Part shown: in pieces, positions 15,859-27,194 of the stretch
Position numbering within the stretch: position 1 is the first letter of the stretch
Layout: each line of letters opens with the position of its first letter
NCBI GenBank assembly: GCA_944323995.1
Contig: CALUUN010000002.1
Location: forward strand, 1-64,000
Source: Candidatus Gastranaerophilales bacterium
GTDB taxonomy: Bacteria; Cyanobacteriota; Vampirovibrionia; Gastranaerophilales; Gastranaerophilaceae
Direction: 5' to 3'
DNA length: 64,000 bases
Position numbers and translations under genes: made by a program
The notes under the pieces: model-generated
Databases searched by the model: none
What the model saw: the letters and a program-made list of their open reading frames with translations, nothing else
Told to the model about the DNA's origin: nothing

Positions 15859-16424
15859 TATACCGTCATAACCTCTTTTTCTTTAGCTGCAACATTATTA
15901 TCAATTAATCCGGTATATTTATCGGTTAATTTCTGGATTTTATCCTGATTATCTTTTACCGTATCTTCCGGAAGGTTTTCGGATTTTTCAAGTTTTTTAA
16001 GATCATCAGCCATATCGCGGCGAATGTTTCTGACGGCAACTTTAGCATCTTCGCCGAGTTTTTTAACGTCTTTAACGATTTCACGTCTTCTTTCTTCGGT
16101 CAAAGGCGGGAAAGTTAATCTGATGCAGATACCGTCACTGTTCGGTGTGATTCCGATTTCAGCTTTGATAATTGCTTTTTCAATGTCTTTCAGAATTGAT
16201 TTGTCATAAGGTGAAATCACAAGCGTTGTACCGTCTTGAACAGTAACCTGCGACATTTGTCTTAAGGGTGTCGGAACACCGTAATAATCTACAAGAACTT
16301 TATCAAGAATTGCAGGGTTTGCACGACCCGACCTGATTGAACCGAATTCGCGGTGCAGCTGTGCAACTGCTTTTTCCATTTTTTCTTCGCCGAATAAAAA
16401 TAATTCTTCTAATGCCTCTGACAT
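15858..16424 (-). CDS. frr: Ribosome recycling factor
   Basis: A 188-residue, tRNA-shaped factor that with EF-G splits terminated ribosomes. It has the helical-bundle motif EFGSIRSGRANPAILDKV, the central domain (ISPYDKSILKDIEKAI) and the C-terminal basic helix region (RREIVKDVKKLGEDAKVAVR). It follows pyrH as is usual, 16 bp downstream, with GAGGT before the ATG. Confidence 0.97.
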   Translation of the reverse strand: MSEALEELFLFGEEKMEKAVAQLHREFGSIRSGRANPAILDKVLVDYYGVPTPLRQMSQVTVQDGTTLVISPYDKSILKDIEKAIIKAEIGITPNSDGICIRLTFPPLTEERRREIVKDVKKLGEDAKVAVRNIRRDMADDLKKLEKSENLPEDTVKDNQDKIQKLTDKYTGLIDNNVAAKEKEVMTV

Positions 16425-16440
16425 ATTTTACCTCTTTCAA

Positions 16441-17151
16441 TTATTTAATAAGTGTTCCTACTTCTTTACCGTTAAGAATATCTACAATACCGTCCTGCGC
16501 TTCAAAATCAAATACCACAATCGGTATATTATTTTGTCTGCATAATGCACAGGCGGAGGTATCCATAACTTTCAAACCGTTTTTAATAATATCATCGTAT
16601 GTAATATTATCCAATTTTTGCGCGTTGGGATTGGTATTCGGATCATCGGTATAAACGCCGTCCACACCGTTCTTCGCCATAAGCAGAGCCTCTGCGTTAA
16701 TCTCTGATGCTCTCAAAGCTGCCGCTGTATCTGTTGTAAAGAACGGATTTCCGGTACCGGCCGCAAATATTACAACCCTGCCTTTTTCAAGGTGTCTGAT
16801 TGCACGGTGTCTTATATAAGGCTCCGCAATTTGATTCATGGCAATCGCGCTTTGTACGCGGCATGGAACTTCAATTTTGTTCAATGCACTCTGCAAAGCA
16901 ACGGCATTCATAACTGTTGCAAGCATGCCTACATAATCACCCGAAACCTGATCCATTCCTAGTTTTGCACTGTTTTTCATTCCGCGAAAAATATTTCCGC
17001 CTCCGACCACAACCGCTATTTGGGCGCCCAAATCAATTGCTTTTTTGATTTCTTCTGCAATCATTTTGACGGGTTCTTGATCAATACCGAACTGCTGCAC
17101 GCCCAAAAGAGCCTCGCCGCTTATTTTTAATAATATTCTCTTATATTGCAT
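16441..17151 (-). CDS. pyrH: UMP kinase
   Basis: A 236-residue bacterial UMP kinase of the amino-acid-kinase fold, phosphorylating UMP to UDP. It opens YKRILLKISGEAL and has the glycine loop AVVVGGGNIFRG, the UMP-binding DYVGMLATVMNA and the ATP-side TGNPFFTTDTAAALRA. First gene of the pyrH-frr-cdsA-rnc-rpe operon. SD AGAAGA is close to the start. Confidence 0.97.
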   Translation of the reverse strand: MQYKRILLKISGEALLGVQQFGIDQEPVKMIAEEIKKAIDLGAQIAVVVGGGNIFRGMKNSAKLGMDQVSGDYVGMLATVMNAVALQSALNKIEVPCRVQSAIAMNQIAEPYIRHRAIRHLEKGRVVIFAAGTGNPFFTTDTAAALRASEINAEALLMAKNGVDGVYTDDPNTNPNAQKLDNITYDDIIKNGLKVMDTSACALCRQNNIPIVVFDFEAQDGIVDILNGKEVGTLIK

Positions 17152-17217
17152 CTTCTTCTCTCCACAGGATACTTTTATTAAATAATAGCCTAAAACACCA
17201 TGCTTGTAAAGAGAAAA

Positions 17218-18024
17218 TTACTTAATTTTAACCGACAAACCGTATTTTATTAAATGATTAAGAACGGATTGCGGAAGTTTGGAAATAATTTCGGCAACTT
17301 TTGCATCAAATCCGACAGTATAAGAAGGTTTCGGATTTTTCATGCCGTCAATTTCCGCAATCAATTTTACGACTTTTGAAACATCAAGTCCTTTTGCGCC
17401 GTTTTTTTCGGCGTTTTTAATCATATATTGCATTTCTCTTTCAAATCCGGCAGAATCGTTAATAGAAACATTATTCAATCTGATGGACTTTTCCCACAAC
17501 GGTGTTGCGATAACTCCGGGTTTTACGGAAACTATTTTTATATTTCTTTTTGTTTCAAGAAGCATTGTATTGAACAAAATATCCAGCGCACGTTTTGAAG
17601 CGCAATAGGGCGCCACAAACGGGAATATTCCAAATCCGGCCATTGAACTTATGTTTATAATCTTGCCTCCGTCCAACAAATCCAGAAGTCTTTGCGAAAA
17701 GTCGAGATGCGAAAACGTATTCACCTCAAACTGTCCGCGTATTCTGTCAACATCAAGTTTTTCAACCACACCTGCAACCACACATCCTGCCGCATTAATT
17801 AATGTATCAATTTTATTTGTTTTTGATTTTATAAAAGCAGCAGCCTGCCGGATTGAACTACTGTCTGTCATATCCATATAGAAAGGGATTGCGCCGATTT
17901 TTTCCAAGTCTTTTACGTAATCTTCATTTCTGTAACCCGCAAAAACCGTATTGCCCCGGACAAAATGCTCAAGAAGCGCTTTGCCGATACCGGAGGTTGA
18001 ACCTGTAATAACAATTGTTTTCAT
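17218..18024 (-). CDS. Short-chain dehydrogenase/reductase
   Basis: A 268-residue Rossmann-fold oxidoreductase of the classical SDR type. It has TGSTSGIGKALLE (cofactor loop), NAAGCVV, the catalytic Ser region INISSMAGF and PYCASKRAL (Tyr and Lys). The ability to bind NADP(H) is suggested by the Arg after the second strand (AGYRNEDY). Substrate unknown. It follows the pilus inner-membrane gene by 13 bp, so it may be co-transcribed with the pilus operon without a functional link. Confidence 0.85.
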   Translation of the reverse strand: MKTIVITGSTSGIGKALLEHFVRGNTVFAGYRNEDYVKDLEKIGAIPFYMDMTDSSSIRQAAAFIKSKTNKIDTLINAAGCVVAGVVEKLDVDRIRGQFEVNTFSHLDFSQRLLDLLDGGKIINISSMAGFGIFPFVAPYCASKRALDILFNTMLLETKRNIKIVSVKPGVIATPLWEKSIRLNNVSINDSAGFEREMQYMIKNAEKNGAKGLDVSKVVKLIAEIDGMKNPKPSYTVGFDAKVAEIISKLPQSVLNHLIKYGLSVKIK

Positions 18025-18037
18025 TTAATTTTCTTCC

Positions 18038-19267
18038 TTATAAAGCCAGATAAGATCCGAACAGCGGCAGATACAATGCCAGAGCCAGAATAAGTACGAT
18101 ACCGCCGATTACGATAAGCATTATCGGTTCAATCATTTTTGTCATAATATCAATAATATTATCAAGTTTTTTATCAATAAAGTTTGTGGCCTGCAAAAGC
18201 ATATCACCCAGACGACCTGACTGTTCACCCGTTGCAATCATAAACAAAATCATTTTCGGCATAACTCTTGTTGATCTTAGTGCGGATGACAGGTGCTGCC
18301 CCTGCTGAACTTTGCCGGTTGCAGTTTCTATACGGGTTTTTAAAATATAGTTTGTTAAAGTCAAATTTGAAAGATACAAACATTCAATAATAGGAACACC
18401 TGCATCGTATGCAACCTGCAATACCGCAATAAAGTTTGAAAAATTTGCAAATTGAATCAAATCTGATAAAACCGGAATTTTTAAAATATATTCATCAATT
18501 TTTCTTTTTGACGGCTGCCATTTGAACAAAAGCATAATGAACGCCGTCACAGAGCCCAAAATCAACGGAACAAGATACCAGTATGTTTTTAAGAACAAAC
18601 CTATGTCCATTAATTTTGCCGTAATCCAGGGGAGCTCTTTGCCCATGGTGTCAAACATTTCCTTAAACACGGGAAATACAAACATCAGCATTATAAGAAC
18701 AATAATTACCGCCAGAACTATTACGAAAATCGGGTACATCAACGTGCCGATAACTTTGCTTTTAATAGCGGCCTGCTTGTTTAAAAGCTCCAGCAGACGT
18801 TCAAGAGTTTTTTCCAATTCACCGGAATCTTCACCGGCTTTGCACAAACCGATATAAATTTGTCCGAACTGTTCAGGATACCTTGCTATTGTATCGGCAA
18901 ATGTCGCACCGTTCATAATCTGCCGTCTTAATTCCTGCGCAACAAGCCTTATTTTTAATTTTGCGGCATCGTTTTCTATAAACAAAAGTGATTCAATAAT
19001 CGGAATACCTGACTGTGCAAGTATCTGCAGGGTTGAAGTAAAATCAATTTTTTCCTGCAAGCCGAGTTTTGATACCTTACCTTTTTTAATATTTTTGGCG
19101 GCATCTTTTGCATCCTGCTGGATTTTTGAACGCTCTTCTTCAACCTTTGTAGGGATAAAACCGAGCTTTCTGATGTTGTCGCGCGCCTCGCGCGGAGTTG
19201 AGGCTTCGATTTTACCTTTTACGATTTCTTTATTATTTTTTAGTGCGGTATAATTGTATATAGTCAT
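18038..19267 (-). CDS. pilC: Type IV pilus / type II secretion inner-membrane protein (PilC/GspF)
   Basis: A 409-residue platform protein with two GspF domains, each ending in membrane helices (VIGTLMYPIFVIVLAVIIVL, the central WYLVPLILG region, and MLIVIGGIVLILALALYLPL). It opens YNYTALKNNKEIVKGKIEA, the standard PilC start. It links the assembly ATPase to the pseudopilus or pilus. It lies 11 bp after the ATPase gene. PilC and GspF cannot be separated by sequence here; the rest of the operon does not settle it. Confidence 0.92.
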   Translation of the reverse strand: MTIYNYTALKNNKEIVKGKIEASTPREARDNIRKLGFIPTKVEEERSKIQQDAKDAAKNIKKGKVSKLGLQEKIDFTSTLQILAQSGIPIIESLLFIENDAAKLKIRLVAQELRRQIMNGATFADTIARYPEQFGQIYIGLCKAGEDSGELEKTLERLLELLNKQAAIKSKVIGTLMYPIFVIVLAVIIVLIMLMFVFPVFKEMFDTMGKELPWITAKLMDIGLFLKTYWYLVPLILGSVTAFIMLLFKWQPSKRKIDEYILKIPVLSDLIQFANFSNFIAVLQVAYDAGVPIIECLYLSNLTLTNYILKTRIETATGKVQQGQHLSSALRSTRVMPKMILFMIATGEQSGRLGDMLLQATNFIDKKLDNIIDIMTKMIEPIMLIVIGGIVLILALALYLPLFGSYLAL

Positions 19268-19278
19268 TTTATTACCTG

Positions 19279-21288
19279 TTATTCATTAACAATCCCGAGG
19301 ACTCTGACAAATTCTTCTATTGTCGTAACCCCGCGTTTAATATGGTTTAAGCAGGATTGATTGAGTGTTATCATGCCGTTTGCAACAGCGGACTCTTCAA
19401 TTTCAAGGTCATGGGCGCCCTGTGCAATAAGTTTTTTAATTTCTTTTGTAATCGGCATAATTTCATAAACGCCAAGACGGCCTTTATAGCCCGTAAAATC
19501 GCATTTATTACAGCCTTTGGCGCGATATATAGGTGTTTTCATCAGTTTTTGAATTTCTTCTTCTTTGGCGCAAACCTGTCTTGCTTCTTCATAAGACGGG
19601 AAATATTCTTCTTTGCAGTCGGGACACAGACATCTTACAAGACGCTGTGCAATAACACCTGACAGAGTAGAAGATACCAGATAATCTTTTGCACCCATTT
19701 CAATCAAACGGGTAACTGTTGCGGCAGCCGAGTTTGTGTGAACCGTACTTAATACAAGGTGACCGGTCAAGGCTGCCGATATTGCGATTTCAAGGGTTTC
19801 ATAGTCACGGATTTCACCGACAAGAATAATATCAGGGTCCTGTCTTAAAATCGCACGCATACATGACGCAAAGGTAATACCTGCCTTCGGGTTAACCTGC
19901 GACTGGTTAATACCTTCAAGTTTGATTTCTATCGGGTCCTCAATAGTCGTAATATTGACATGCTCGTCATTTAAACTTTTCAATACAGAATAAAGCGTGG
20001 TTGTTTTACCTGAACCGGTAGGACCTGAGGTTAAAATAATACCGTTCGGGCAGCTTACCATATCTTTAATTTTTGCAAGATCATTATCCGTTGCGCCCAC
20101 AAGAACAATCTTTTTATCGTCCGCTTTCAAACTTACTGCAGGCGCAAGCACACGGATTACCATTTTTTCTTTGCCTGAAACCGAGAGCGTATTTATACGG
20201 AAGTCATACGATTGTTTTTTGTATTTAATTGAAAAAGTACCGTCTTGAGGTCTTCTGTGCTCGGCAATATTCATTCTTGACATAACCTTGAAACGGGCAA
20301 TTACTGATGATTCAACCTTTGACGGGATTTCCAAAACTTTTTGCAGCATGCCGTCTTTTCTGTAGCGGACAATATAACCTGTCAAACGCGGTTCAATATG
20401 AATATCGGAAACTTTGCTGTCGATTGCGTTTGTAATAATCTGGTTAACAAATTTTGCAACAGACCCCGTGGAATCGCGCAATTCCGCATCAACCTGTTCC
20501 CAGAGGCTTTCTTCAACCTCAATATCGGCGGCTTCTGTTTCGATCTGCTGGATAATCTTCTGCGTTTCTTTTTTCTGAGCGCTGAAAAACATCTCAAGAG
20601 AACTTTCAAACTCGTAGTGAGTCATTAAAAGCTGCTTGGGATTTTGTCCGGTCAGATAGATAATTTCTTTTAAGACATCGGGTTTTACCGGATGAACAAC
20701 ACCGATTGTAAGGGTTTTTCCGTCTGATGAAATCGGTATAACCTGATTTGCTTTAATAAAATCTTCCGGCAGAATGTTAACGAACTTATCCTGTCTTGCA
20801 AGCTGTTCATTGCTTACCATATCAAAGCCGGTCTGCAAATGAAGTATTGATTTTAATTGTTCAAGCGAAATAAAGCCCAGTTTAAAAAGGGTTGAACCTA
20901 TCGGCATTTTCTGGCGTTTACTTTCAGCCAGAGCCTGAAGCAGCTGGACATCAGTTATGTAGCCTTTTTGGATAAGCATTTCACCGAGTCGTATCTGCTT
21001 TTCTTCATGACCTTCATAAATACTTGATGCCGGATCCTTTTTCAAACTGAAAATTAATTCTTCCAGATCGTTTTCCGGAACCTGAATAAATTTCACCTGA
21101 TATGGGAAATAATCCTTTAAAATCTTATTAATTTCATCTTTATCGGAAACTGAACTCACCGCAACAAATAAAAACTTGTCCTTTACACTAATAGGAACAA
21201 ATTTGTTTTGTTCCATTAGTGTATCACTTATATGATTAAGTATTTCTTTGTTAATACTGTTTTTTAATCTGTTTAGTAGTTCATTCAT
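19279..21288 (-). CDS. pilB: Pilus/secretion assembly ATPase (PilB/GspE)
   Basis: A 669-residue hexameric traffic ATPase. Residues ~90-200 are a MshEN-type N-terminal domain (LGEMLIQKGYITDVQLLQAL). The C-terminal half has Walker A (LTSGPTGSGKTTTLYS), the Asp box, Walker B (DPDIILVGEIRDYET), the His box (LVLSTVHTNSA) and a four-cysteine zinc site (CLCPDCKE ... CNKCDFTG). It powers polymerisation of pilins, presumably including minor pilin-like proteins such as that at 46717-47793. The Shine-Dalgarno is weak. Confidence 0.93.
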   Translation of the reverse strand: MNELLNRLKNSINKEILNHISDTLMEQNKFVPISVKDKFLFVAVSSVSDKDEINKILKDYFPYQVKFIQVPENDLEELIFSLKKDPASSIYEGHEEKQIRLGEMLIQKGYITDVQLLQALAESKRQKMPIGSTLFKLGFISLEQLKSILHLQTGFDMVSNEQLARQDKFVNILPEDFIKANQVIPISSDGKTLTIGVVHPVKPDVLKEIIYLTGQNPKQLLMTHYEFESSLEMFFSAQKKETQKIIQQIETEAADIEVEESLWEQVDAELRDSTGSVAKFVNQIITNAIDSKVSDIHIEPRLTGYIVRYRKDGMLQKVLEIPSKVESSVIARFKVMSRMNIAEHRRPQDGTFSIKYKKQSYDFRINTLSVSGKEKMVIRVLAPAVSLKADDKKIVLVGATDNDLAKIKDMVSCPNGIILTSGPTGSGKTTTLYSVLKSLNDEHVNITTIEDPIEIKLEGINQSQVNPKAGITFASCMRAILRQDPDIILVGEIRDYETLEIAISAALTGHLVLSTVHTNSAAATVTRLIEMGAKDYLVSSTLSGVIAQRLVRCLCPDCKEEYFPSYEEARQVCAKEEEIQKLMKTPIYRAKGCNKCDFTGYKGRLGVYEIMPITKEIKKLIAQGAHDLEIEESAVANGMITLNQSCLNHIKRGVTTIEEFVRVLGIVNE

Positions 21289-21306
21289 TTCTTTTAGATA
21301 GGATTA

Positions 21307-23106
21307 TTACAGAGTGTCTGTACTTGCGACGGGATCATCGTTAATGATTTTCGGGGTCAGCATGATAAGCATTTCTTCTTTACTTCTTTGAGTAGCTGTT
21401 GTTCTGAAGAACATGCCTATTCCCGGAATATCACCTAAGAACGGGATTTTTTGAATTGTTTTTTGTTCATCTTCGCGAATCATACCGCCGATAACAAGAG
21501 TTTCGCCGTCTTTAATTCTGACGTTTTTCAGCTCAAGATCTCTTCTTTGCAAAAGTGTTGCCTGAATATCCTGAATTTCAGGGTTTTGCTGGTTCGGAGA
21601 AGTAATACGGCTTGCGATTGTAGCGTATTCGGGGGTAATATTCAAAGTAACATAACCGTCAGGACTGATAAACGGAGTAATAGTTACTTTAATACCGTTA
21701 TCGTCACCGATTTCATAGGTTCTTTGAACGGCACCCGTCAAAGAAGACGAAACAACCTGAGATGTAACCGTTTTTACGTAATCCGAAGTTAAGTCGATTA
21801 CCGATTCCTGACCGTTTGTAATCAAGATACGCGGGTTTGCAACAACACGGCCTTTATTATTTTCCAGAATGTAGTTAATCGTATAAGTCAAAGCGGAAGG
21901 CCCTGTGTATTTTGTAACTTCATACTGAGGCTCCTGTCCCGGCCCTGCATAATACGGGTATCTGTTTCCGTGGAAGAAAATCGGGAAGTTCGGATCGCTG
22001 CGTGTTGTACCTGATGCATAGTTGAATGAAAAGTTTTTGCTCAGATACTGCCATGTATTGGCAAGAGTTTTACTTCCTGATTCACTCAATTCTATAATAG
22101 AAACTTCAAGATAAGCCTGAGGCTGCTTTCTGTCGTTCTGTGCAATAAATTCTTTAATCATTTCGACCTGCTGCTCAGATCCGCCCATAATACCTATCGT
22201 ACCTTGCTGTGTAAAGTAAGATATCGCAAGGCTCTGCAAAGGCATCGGAGCAAGTGCACCCGAACTGCCGGCTTTTACGGTACATGCAACTTCACCGCCG
22301 CCGAGTTCAACTTCATCAGAGCTGCCTGAACTTGCACCGCCGGTTACAACACCGCCTTTGATGCTTGCTGCGCCGCCTGTAGAACCGCCTGTTCCTGAAG
22401 AAGTTGCAGGAAGAAGCATGTCACATACAAGCTCCGCCATCTGTTCCGGTGTTGTGTGGCTTACTTTTATTGATGTTGACAGCGGTTTTCTGTCAAATTT
22501 TTCAACAACTTTTTTTGCAATTGCAACGTCATTTTTTGTACCGAAAACAAGAAGTTCATTTGTCATCGGGTTTGTCGTCACAATTTCGGAACTCGAAAGT
22601 CCGGGTTTCTTCATTGTAAATATATTTTTATTCAAAAAGTCTGCCATTGCGGAAGCATCAATATATTTTACCGGAATAAGTGTTATTTCCTGTTTTGCGG
22701 CACTGACTTCGGTACCTGCCGAAGAAACAATCAGAGTGTTTCCTTCAACCACGTAAGTAAGGCCTGCAATGCTCAACACAAGGTCGAATGCCTGATTTAA
22801 GGGAACATCGACCAGATCCATGGTAACTTTTCCGGATACACCGGAATCAAAAATTATGTTCATGCCGGCCTGGTCGGCAAACATACGCAAAACCTGTTTT
22901 GCATCCGAGTCGCGCAGACTTAAAGTTACCGGATTTTTTGCAGTCGTGATTGCCACATCTGCTTTTAACTGTACGGTTTCTTCACCGTTAGTTCTTAAAA
23001 CCGGTTTTACTTCATCTACTGCCCACGCTGACATTGCGGTATTGGAAAATGTAAATACCGTTAGAATTAAACCTGCAATAATTTTTTGTGAAATTGTATT
23101 CCTCAT
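21307..23106 (-). CDS. pilQ: Secretin (PilQ/GspD family)
   Basis: A 599-residue outer-membrane secretin. A signal peptide (to about residue 29, ending SAWA) is followed by an N0/STN domain (VTLSLRDSDAKQVLRMFADQ), two N1-type domains (VKYIDASAMADFLN; STSIKVSHTTPEQMAELV), a Gly/Ser loop and the secretin barrel (GRVVANPRILITNGQESVID ... GMIREDEQKTIQKIPFLGDI). It implies a double-membrane envelope. AGGAG precedes the ATG. The pilP-like gene lies 14 bp upstream. Confidence 0.92.
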   Translation of the reverse strand: MRNTISQKIIAGLILTVFTFSNTAMSAWAVDEVKPVLRTNGEETVQLKADVAITTAKNPVTLSLRDSDAKQVLRMFADQAGMNIIFDSGVSGKVTMDLVDVPLNQAFDLVLSIAGLTYVVEGNTLIVSSAGTEVSAAKQEITLIPVKYIDASAMADFLNKNIFTMKKPGLSSSEIVTTNPMTNELLVFGTKNDVAIAKKVVEKFDRKPLSTSIKVSHTTPEQMAELVCDMLLPATSSGTGGSTGGAASIKGGVVTGGASSGSSDEVELGGGEVACTVKAGSSGALAPMPLQSLAISYFTQQGTIGIMGGSEQQVEMIKEFIAQNDRKQPQAYLEVSIIELSESGSKTLANTWQYLSKNFSFNYASGTTRSDPNFPIFFHGNRYPYYAGPGQEPQYEVTKYTGPSALTYTINYILENNKGRVVANPRILITNGQESVIDLTSDYVKTVTSQVVSSSLTGAVQRTYEIGDDNGIKVTITPFISPDGYVTLNITPEYATIASRITSPNQQNPEIQDIQATLLQRRDLELKNVRIKDGETLVIGGMIREDEQKTIQKIPFLGDIPGIGMFFRTTATQRSKEEMLIMLTPKIINDDPVASTDTL

Positions 23107-23120
23107 ATCTGCTCCTGCAA

Positions 23121-23801
23121 TTATATTTTGGCACCGCCAAATTTATGTTCCAAATTATCCTCTTTATTATAGTTAAGTTCGCCGTCAGCAATTACCTGGC
23201 CGACGCCTGCTTTATAAACGTTTACACCGAGCTGGACTGTTACCAGATCTTTGCTTATTGATAAAATTTTATAATTATTAATATAATCACCCGATCTTAC
23301 AAGATAATCTTCACCTTCAATATTTAAAATAGCTGAAGGTCTGTTGGGTTCATACATTATGCCTGAAACTTTTGTTGTAATAACCTTGGCAGCTTCGGAT
23401 TCTTCCGACGACAAACTTTCGGGAGGCGCCATAAGAGCATAACCCGAGCCTAAAACACCGTCTGCCGGCAAGAAAGGATTTGCTCGCCCGTATTCTTCAA
23501 CATTCAAAACAACCGTTTTGTCTTCCGTTTCGCCTATGTCATCTATTTCAATTTCAGTCATGGATTCAGCCTCAGCAATACTGTTCTGTTGAAGTGCAAG
23601 CACGTTTTCTGCAGGTTCCGGTTCCGGAAGTGCAGCATCTTGTTTTGAACCTCCGCTGAATGAAATTGCTAAAAATATTATTGCTGCAAGCGCCGCACAA
23701 ACAAGCCCGATAAATATTTTTTTGCCGTTCGGACTAAAATAATTATCCAGCTTTTCATTAATCAAATTATAAATTTTCTTTAGCTCTTCTTCTATCTTCA
23801 C
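23121..23801 (-). CDS. PilP/GspC-like pilus operon protein
   Basis: A 226-residue bitopic protein: cytoplasmic basic start, one membrane helix (about 28-48, IFIGLVCAALAAIIFLAISF), an acidic linker, then GRANPFLP, the mark of PilP/GspC-type proteins, and a small beta domain (ISGIMYEP-type strand, SAILNIEGEDYLVRSGD). It would link the secretin to the inner-membrane platform. It starts at a GTG with AAAGG upstream. First gene of the four-gene pilus operon. Low conservation makes PilP versus GspC uncertain. Confidence 0.75.
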   Translation of the reverse strand: MKIEEELKKIYNLINEKLDNYFSPNGKKIFIGLVCAALAAIIFLAISFSGGSKQDAALPEPEPAENVLALQQNSIAEAESMTEIEIDDIGETEDKTVVLNVEEYGRANPFLPADGVLGSGYALMAPPESLSSEESEAAKVITTKVSGIMYEPNRPSAILNIEGEDYLVRSGDYINNYKILSISKDLVTVQLGVNVYKAGVGQVIADGELNYNKEDNLEHKFGGAKI

Positions 23802-23969
23802 AAGACACCTTTTCTTAATAATACCAAAATTATACTGGAATATGTTTGTTTATGTATCAGTTATTTAATGTATTTAATTCAAATTTTAGGTTAAATACAC
23901 ATACCTCAACTTAAAAATTGTAACATATTTAAAAAAATGTGGCAATAAAGCAAAAAACGTTAATATTAC

Positions 23970-24839
23970 TTATTGAAAATTATTAGTAATTGTATGAATA
24001 TATTCAAGAATTTGCGCAAAATATTTTAAATCGGCTTTTCCGTTTATAACCATATCTGCCTCGCGCCTGTAGGGTTTGACGTATTTTTCACCGGCCTGCA
24101 TTATATAATCCCAGTGTTTAAGTGCGTTTTGCACATCCTGATTTCTCTCTTCGACAGCTCTGTCAACAAACCATTTTTTTCTGATTTCGTCATCTGTTTC
24201 AACATAAATCTTTACATCAAAAACATCTTTAACATCTTCATACATTGTTGCAATACCTTCAACAATAATAATTTTGGAAGATTTTACATCAATTGCTTTC
24301 GGCATGGAAACGCCGGTGCCGTTCGGAAGATACATCGGTGATTTTATATCAAGACCGTCTGCCAGATCCTGCAGATCGCTTTTTAAAACATCAAGCTGAA
24401 AACTGGACGGTGCGTCAACATCATATCCGCTGTCGCGCAGGTTATCAAAAGTACCGTATTTTGCAATCAATCCCGATATATCATTAAAATAGTTATCGGT
24501 TGTTAAAATAGTAACCGGCATTGAAAGCTGTTCAATAACTTTGCTTATCTCGCGGCAAATTGTAGATTTTCCGGCTGCCGATTCGCCGGTTATACTTATC
24601 AAAAATCTTTTGTCCGGATTATTTATAATTCTTTTGGAAAAACGCGAAATAAAATCAGGATGAATTTCCCTGAAAATCGGCATGGGGTACTTTTTGTCAA
24701 ATGCCATAATCTGTTTAAACTTGGTCTGCAAATAATACGCAAGAAACTCCCGCCCTGTTCTTGAATTAAAATCAGGTTTTAAAATCTTGTCCGAGCCGGA
24801 CAGTTCTTTTTCTATAAGTCCTTGCATGCGTTTTTCCAT
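23970..24839 (-). CDS. Uridine kinase-like P-loop kinase
   Basis: A 289-residue P-loop NTPase of the uridine kinase/phosphoribulokinase group. Walker A is SITGESAAGKSTICRE. A lid and substrate region (TTDNYFNDI, then DVDAPSSFQLDVLKSDLQDL) and the strand IIVEGIATMYE follow. It probably phosphorylates a nucleoside or small sugar. The open frame extends to a GTG at 24866, but TATAAT lies at 24858-24853, so I prefer the ATG at 24839, which leaves a leader of only a few bases and no Shine-Dalgarno. Confidence 0.78.
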   Translation of the reverse strand: MEKRMQGLIEKELSGSDKILKPDFNSRTGREFLAYYLQTKFKQIMAFDKKYPMPIFREIHPDFISRFSKRIINNPDKRFLISITGESAAGKSTICREISKVIEQLSMPVTILTTDNYFNDISGLIAKYGTFDNLRDSGYDVDAPSSFQLDVLKSDLQDLADGLDIKSPMYLPNGTGVSMPKAIDVKSSKIIIVEGIATMYEDVKDVFDVKIYVETDDEIRKKWFVDRAVEERNQDVQNALKHWDYIMQAGEKYVKPYRREADMVINGKADLKYFAQILEYIHTITNNFQ

Positions 24840-24944
24840 AATTCGGGTATACATTATATAATACACAAGAAAAAAAATTTTGCCAGTAAATTAAAAAAAT
24901 TTGTTTAAAATTTGAATATACAAAAAAAGTTTTTTGTTATATAA

Positions 24945-26381
<1,437 letters not shown>

Positions 26382-26429
26382 CCGGTTATTCTGACAAAAA
26401 GTTCTATCCGGTGTTAAGAAGGAAAAAAT

Positions 26430-26825
26430 ATGCATTTGAAAATAATTACACATGACAGAGTTGTATTTGACGAAGACGTTGATGAAATCTATTCAAAAGG
26501 CGTTGACGGCGAATTCGGAATCTTAAAAGGCCACGTACCTTTTATGTCCGCTCTTGATATAGGTATAACAAAAGTCGTTCAATCAGGTAAAACAAAATTG
26601 TTTACTACAATGGGCGGAGTTTTCCAGTTTAAAAATGATGAAGGACTTATCCTTACCCAGTGCGCCGAATGCGGAGATGAAATTGACGAAGTTCGTGCGC
26701 GGGACGCTATGGAAAGAGCAAAAGCCCGGCTTGCGGAACACAGTGCAAGCGTCGATGCAAAACGCGCTGAAGCTGCTTTAGCAAGAGCAATGGTAAGATT
26801 AAAAGCTACTATGAATAACAAGTAA
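26430..26825 (+). CDS. atpC: ATP synthase F1 subunit epsilon
   Basis: A 131-residue epsilon subunit, the central-stalk regulator: N-terminal beta-sandwich (MHLKIITHDRVVFDEDVDEI ... GEFGILKGHVPF) and C-terminal helical hairpin (AMERAKARLAEHSASVDAKR). It follows atpD by 48 bp, with AGAAGGAAAA before the ATG, and a terminator closes the pair. Confidence 0.96.
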   Translation: MHLKIITHDRVVFDEDVDEIYSKGVDGEFGILKGHVPFMSALDIGITKVVQSGKTKLFTTMGGVFQFKNDEGLILTQCAECGDEIDEVRARDAMERAKARLAEHSASVDAKRAEAALARAMVRLKATMNNK

Positions 26826-26829
26826 TAAA

Positions 26830-26859
26830 CTAAAAAACGCGAATATCGCGTTTTTTAGT
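26830..26859 (+). terminator. Terminator of atpDC
   Basis: A long stem CTAAAAAACGCGA with its complement, 4-nt loop, T-rich 3' arm, directly after the atpC stop. Confidence 0.85.
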
Positions 26860-26871
26860 TTAAAAATCAGC

Positions 26872-26903
26872 AAAAAGACAGGGGCATTATCTCCTGTCTT
26901 TTG
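26872..26903 (-). terminator. Terminator of the ribosomal protein operon
   Basis: Imperfect stem of AAAAGACAGG and CCTGTCTTTT ending in Ts on the minus strand, 22 bp after rpsN. Confidence 0.75.
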
Positions 26904-26924
26904 TACAATATAAAAGTTACTGAT

Positions 26925-27131
26925 TTACCAGCTTGCTTTGGTAACACCCGGCAGCAAGCCCTGATGTGCCATTTTTCTTAAACAAATTCTGCATAAGCCG
27001 AAATCCCTGTGGAATCCGTGAGGTCTTCCGCAAATGCTGCATCTGTTATGAAGTCTTACAGTCGGATATTTACCTGCAGCTGCAAGCATTCTTCTTTTTT
27101 CTTCTTTGTTTATCATCGCTTTTTTAGCCAT
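26925..27131 (-). CDS. rpsN: 30S ribosomal protein S14, zinc-binding type
   Basis: A 68-residue S14 of the short, zinc-ribbon (Z) class: [10 protein letters not shown] and [19 protein letters not shown] supply four cysteines. It binds the head of the 30S subunit. In most bacteria rpsH, rplF and rplR follow directly, but here the operon stops with a terminator; those three genes sit at 54593-56030. Confidence 0.96.
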   Translation of the reverse strand: MAKKAMINKEEKRRMLAAAGKYPTVRLHNRCSICGRPHGFHRDFGLCRICLRKMAHQGLLPGVTKASW

Positions 27132-27194
27132 GAATTTCTCCTTTATGTTCTATTGTGATTATATTCTAATTCAATTATCGGATCTTGTCCAATG